Shown here: piece after piece, positions 12,430-14,440 of the stretch
Layout: the number at the start of each line of letters is the position of its first letter
Position numbering within the stretch: the stretch's first letter is position 1
Assembly (NCBI GenBank): GCA_964489295.1
Contig: CAZAXT010000016.1
Location: 1-14,440 of the forward strand
Length of the DNA stretch: 14,440 nt
Reading direction: 5' to 3'
DNA from: QS-5-54-17 sp964489295
Lineage (GTDB): Bacteria > Patescibacteriota > Saccharimonadia > QS-5-54-17
The notes under the pieces: generated by a model
Told to the model about the DNA's origin: nothing
Seen by the model: the letters and a program-made list of their open reading frames with translations, nothing else
Databases searched by the model: none
Made by a program: the position numbers and the translations under genes

Positions 12430-13453
12430 GATGCATTTAACGCCGACGTTATACCAAAAGGATCCGCCCAAGGAACCCACCCGCAACGGATTCGGCCGGG
12501 GATTGGTCGAAGCGGGCAAGCGGGACAAACAAGTCGTAGCGTTATGCGCTGATTTGTCAGATTCGACCCGCATGCAGTATTTCGTGGATGAGTTTCCCGA
12601 CCGTTTCGTGGAGGTCGGCGTGGCCGAGCAAAATCTGGTTACGACCGCCTCGGGTATGGCGCACATGGACAAAATCCCGTTTGCCAGTAGCTATGCCGCT
12701 TTCAGCCCCGGGCGAAACTGGGAGCAGATCCGCACAACTATTTGTCTCAACGAACAAAACGTCAAAATCGTCGGCTCGCACGCCGGTGTTTCGGTCGGCC
12801 CCGATGGAGCGACCCACCAGATGCTGGAAGATATCGCGCTCACGCGGGTATTGCCGCATATGCAGGTCATCGTCCCCTGCGACAGCGTCCAGGCCGAGAA
12901 AGCCACCATCGAGATGGCAGCGGAGATGGGGCCGATGTATCTGCGCCTGGCACGGGAGAAAACTCCTCTCGTAACCAGCGGCGACACGCCGTTCGAAATC
13001 GGCAAATCCTATGTTTACCGGGAGGGCGAGGATGTCAGCCTGGTCGCTACGGGCAGTATGGTCTATCAGGCGCTCAAGTCCGCCGCGTCGCTGAAGCGGG
13101 CGGGCATCTCCGCCGAAGTGATCAACTGCGCGACCATCAAGCCGTTCGACCGGGAGACGGTTATCACGAGCGCCCGGAAAACCGGTCGCGTGGTGACGCT
13201 GGAAGAGGGGCAGATCAACGGCGGACTGGCGGCAGTGGTCGCGGAAACGCTCGGTGAATCCCAACCGACGCCGCTGCTGCGGATCGGCATGGAAGATAGG
13301 TTCGGGGAGTCCGGCCAACCGGATGAACTGATGAAACATTTCGGCTTGAGCGCACCCGATGTCACCAAAAAGGTCAAATCATTCTTAGGCGTACAATCCG
13401 GCTCCAAGCGCAAAACGAATTCAAAGTCATCATCGGAAAGGAAACATACATGA
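12422..13453 (+). CDS. tktC: Transketolase, C-terminal (pyrimidine-binding) subunit
   Basis: Second half of the split transketolase, 343 aa. The pyrimidine domain holds the catalytic glutamate in VGVAEQN (E69), FASSYAAF near 87-94 and the GSHAGVSVGPDGATHQ loop near 118-133. A transketolase C-terminal domain follows from about residue 195 (EDVSLVATGSMVYQAL; GMEDRFGESGQPDEL). It needs the N-subunit to form the active site at the dimer interface. GGAGGAG at 12410-12416 is the SD, six bases before ATG 12422. The end is unusual: after VKSFLGV comes a serine- and lysine-rich tail (SGSKRKTNSKSSSERKHT), whose last codons contain the SD and start of the aldolase gene. The TGA overlaps the next ATG (13450-13453). 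Confidence 0.95.
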   Translation: MSEMHLTPTLYQKDPPKEPTRNGFGRGLVEAGKRDKQVVALCADLSDSTRMQYFVDEFPDRFVEVGVAEQNLVTTASGMAHMDKIPFASSYAAFSPGRNWEQIRTTICLNEQNVKIVGSHAGVSVGPDGATHQMLEDIALTRVLPHMQVIVPCDSVQAEKATIEMAAEMGPMYLRLAREKTPLVTSGDTPFEIGKSYVYREGEDVSLVATGSMVYQALKSAASLKRAGISAEVINCATIKPFDRETVITSARKTGRVVTLEEGQINGGLAAVVAETLGESQPTPLLRIGMEDRFGESGQPDELMKHFGLSAPDVTKKVKSFLGVQSGSKRKTNSKSSSERKHT

Positions 13454-14440
13454 GCGATCTCGCTTCCACGGCCCGATCACTATTGGTCGACGGGAAAGGT
13501 ATTCTAGCAGCCGACGAAAGTACTTCGACCGCCAACAAGCGTCTCGACCAGTACAACGTAGAACAGACCGAAGAAAAACGACGCCAGTACCGGCAATTAC
13601 TTTTTACGACACCGGAAATCGAGCAATATCTCTCCGGGGTTATTCTCTTCGACGAGACCGCCCGGCAGGTTGCCGACGAGGAGACTCCCCTGCCCCGGGT
13701 GCTGACCGACAGAGGTATTCTTCCCGGCATCAAAGTCGACCGGAGCCTCAAACCCTTGCCGAATTTCCCCGGCGAGCAGATCAGCCAGGGGTTGGACGAT
13801 CTGGATCAACGCCTGGATGAGTACAAAGATATGGGGATGCGGTTCACCAAATGGCGGAGCGTTATCGCTATCGGTGATGAAATCCCGACCGAGGAATGCA
13901 TCGTCGCCAATGCCCATGTGCTGGCCCGGTATGCCGGTATCGTCCAGTCCAGGGGAATGGTGCCGATCGTGGAGCCGGAAGTACTGCTGGACGGCGATCA
14001 TGCATTGGAAGATTCCAAACACGCATTGGAGCGCACGCTGAACGCCGTTTTCCAGCAACTGGAAACGTATCGGGTAGATCTTGGCGGCGTGATTCTCAAA
14101 ACCAGTATGGCATTGCCCGGCAGCGAGTCTTCGGAAGATACGGATCATGGATCCGTAGCGGAAGCTACCATGGACGTGCTTCAAGCATGCGTTCCCCGGG
14201 AACTGGCCGGTATCGTATTTCTCTCCGGGGGGCAGACACCCGGAGATGCCATCCAGCATTTACAGGAAATCGCGGCTCGCGGTCCCTACGCCTGGCCGGT
14301 CACTTTTTCCTACGCCCGGGCTCTGCAGGAACCAGTGCTGGAAGAATGGGCAGGTAGTCCGGAAAATATGGTATCCGCCCAGGACATATTCCTGGAGCAG
14401 GTTAAAAAGGCGTCGGCCGCGCAAATGGGTCATTCCGGAT
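13450..14440 (+). CDS. fba: Fructose-bisphosphate aldolase, class I (3' end beyond window)
   Basis: Class I aldolase cleaves fructose 1,6-bisphosphate into two triose phosphates through a Schiff base, without a metal. About 330 residues are visible with no stop, close to a full enzyme. Recognisable sites are ILAADEST at 18-25 (Asp22), GIKVD at 93-97, FTKWRSVI at 132-139, VPIVEPEVL at 171-179 and the Schiff-base lysine K217 in GGVILKTSM. FLSGGQTPGDA follows later. ATG 13450 overlaps the tktC stop, and AAAGGA lies about seven bases upstream. It supplies glyceraldehyde 3-phosphate to GAPDH and can work in the reverse direction. Many bacteria use class II aldolases, so a class I enzyme in this operon is informative for taxonomy. 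Confidence 0.96.
   Translation, partial: MSDLASTARSLLVDGKGILAADESTSTANKRLDQYNVEQTEEKRRQYRQLLFTTPEIEQYLSGVILFDETARQVADEETPLPRVLTDRGILPGIKVDRSLKPLPNFPGEQISQGLDDLDQRLDEYKDMGMRFTKWRSVIAIGDEIPTEECIVANAHVLARYAGIVQSRGMVPIVEPEVLLDGDHALEDSKHALERTLNAVFQQLETYRVDLGGVILKTSMALPGSESSEDTDHGSVAEATMDVLQACVPRELAGIVFLSGGQTPGDAIQHLQEIAARGPYAWPVTFSYARALQEPVLEEWAGSPENMVSAQDIFLEQVKKASAAQMGHSG

Overview
The window is compact, gene-dense bacterial DNA of roughly 50-55% G+C, with short intergenic gaps, many 1-8 bp gene overlaps and Shine-Dalgarno (SD) sites of the AGGAGG type. TGA, TAA and TAG all act as stops. Several traits together suggest a Patescibacteria/CPR-like genome: transketolase split into two genes, a stand-alone RRM protein, a class I aldolase next to a non-oxidative pentose-phosphate block, very small membrane proteins, and no phosphofructokinase in the visible operon. 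This assignment is an inference from gene content; no rRNA or other marker gene is present.

Left part (1-5690). After the tail of an unidentified gene come a Rossmann NAD(P)-binding SDR-like protein, a multi-pass membrane protein of unknown role and a MarR-family regulator that looks broken (in-frame TAG plus a frame change). Prephenate dehydratase (pheA, minus strand) follows. Next is an 84-aa RRM RNA-binding protein with a long leader and a strong terminator, then a LOG-type phosphoribohydrolase (minus strand). A three-gene cluster follows: a 57-aa membrane peptide, a small paired-cysteine membrane protein and a 130-aa acidic orphan. A conserved-TM-helix (MscS-related) membrane protein on the minus strand closes this part.

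Middle part (5691-9202). A divergent promoter region leads into a glutaredoxin (CAYC) followed by a thioredoxin reductase that carries an N-terminal glutaredoxin-like domain (CPDT); together they form a thiol-redox unit. Then come two exported or membrane-anchored proteins: a helical-bundle protein, and a cupredoxin-fold protein that has lost most of its copper ligands. Soluble inorganic pyrophosphatase (ppa) has its own promoter.

Right part (9294-14440). One long operon carries gap, rpiB, rpe, tktN, tktC and fba, mostly joined by overlapping stop/start codons, behind a near-consensus sigma70-type promoter. It connects pentose-phosphate interconversion to lower glycolysis: aldolase and transketolase supply glyceraldehyde-3-phosphate to GAPDH, while RpiB and Rpe interconvert the pentose phosphates. 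The last gene, fba, runs off the window.

I found no rRNA, tRNA, CRISPR array, insertion sequence or obvious phage gene. I do not see a clearly new defence or mobile system. The most unusual items are the metal-site-less cupredoxin next to the helical-bundle protein, the Grx-TrxR fusion, the decayed MarR gene, the divergent Rpe active site and the small membrane-protein cluster.
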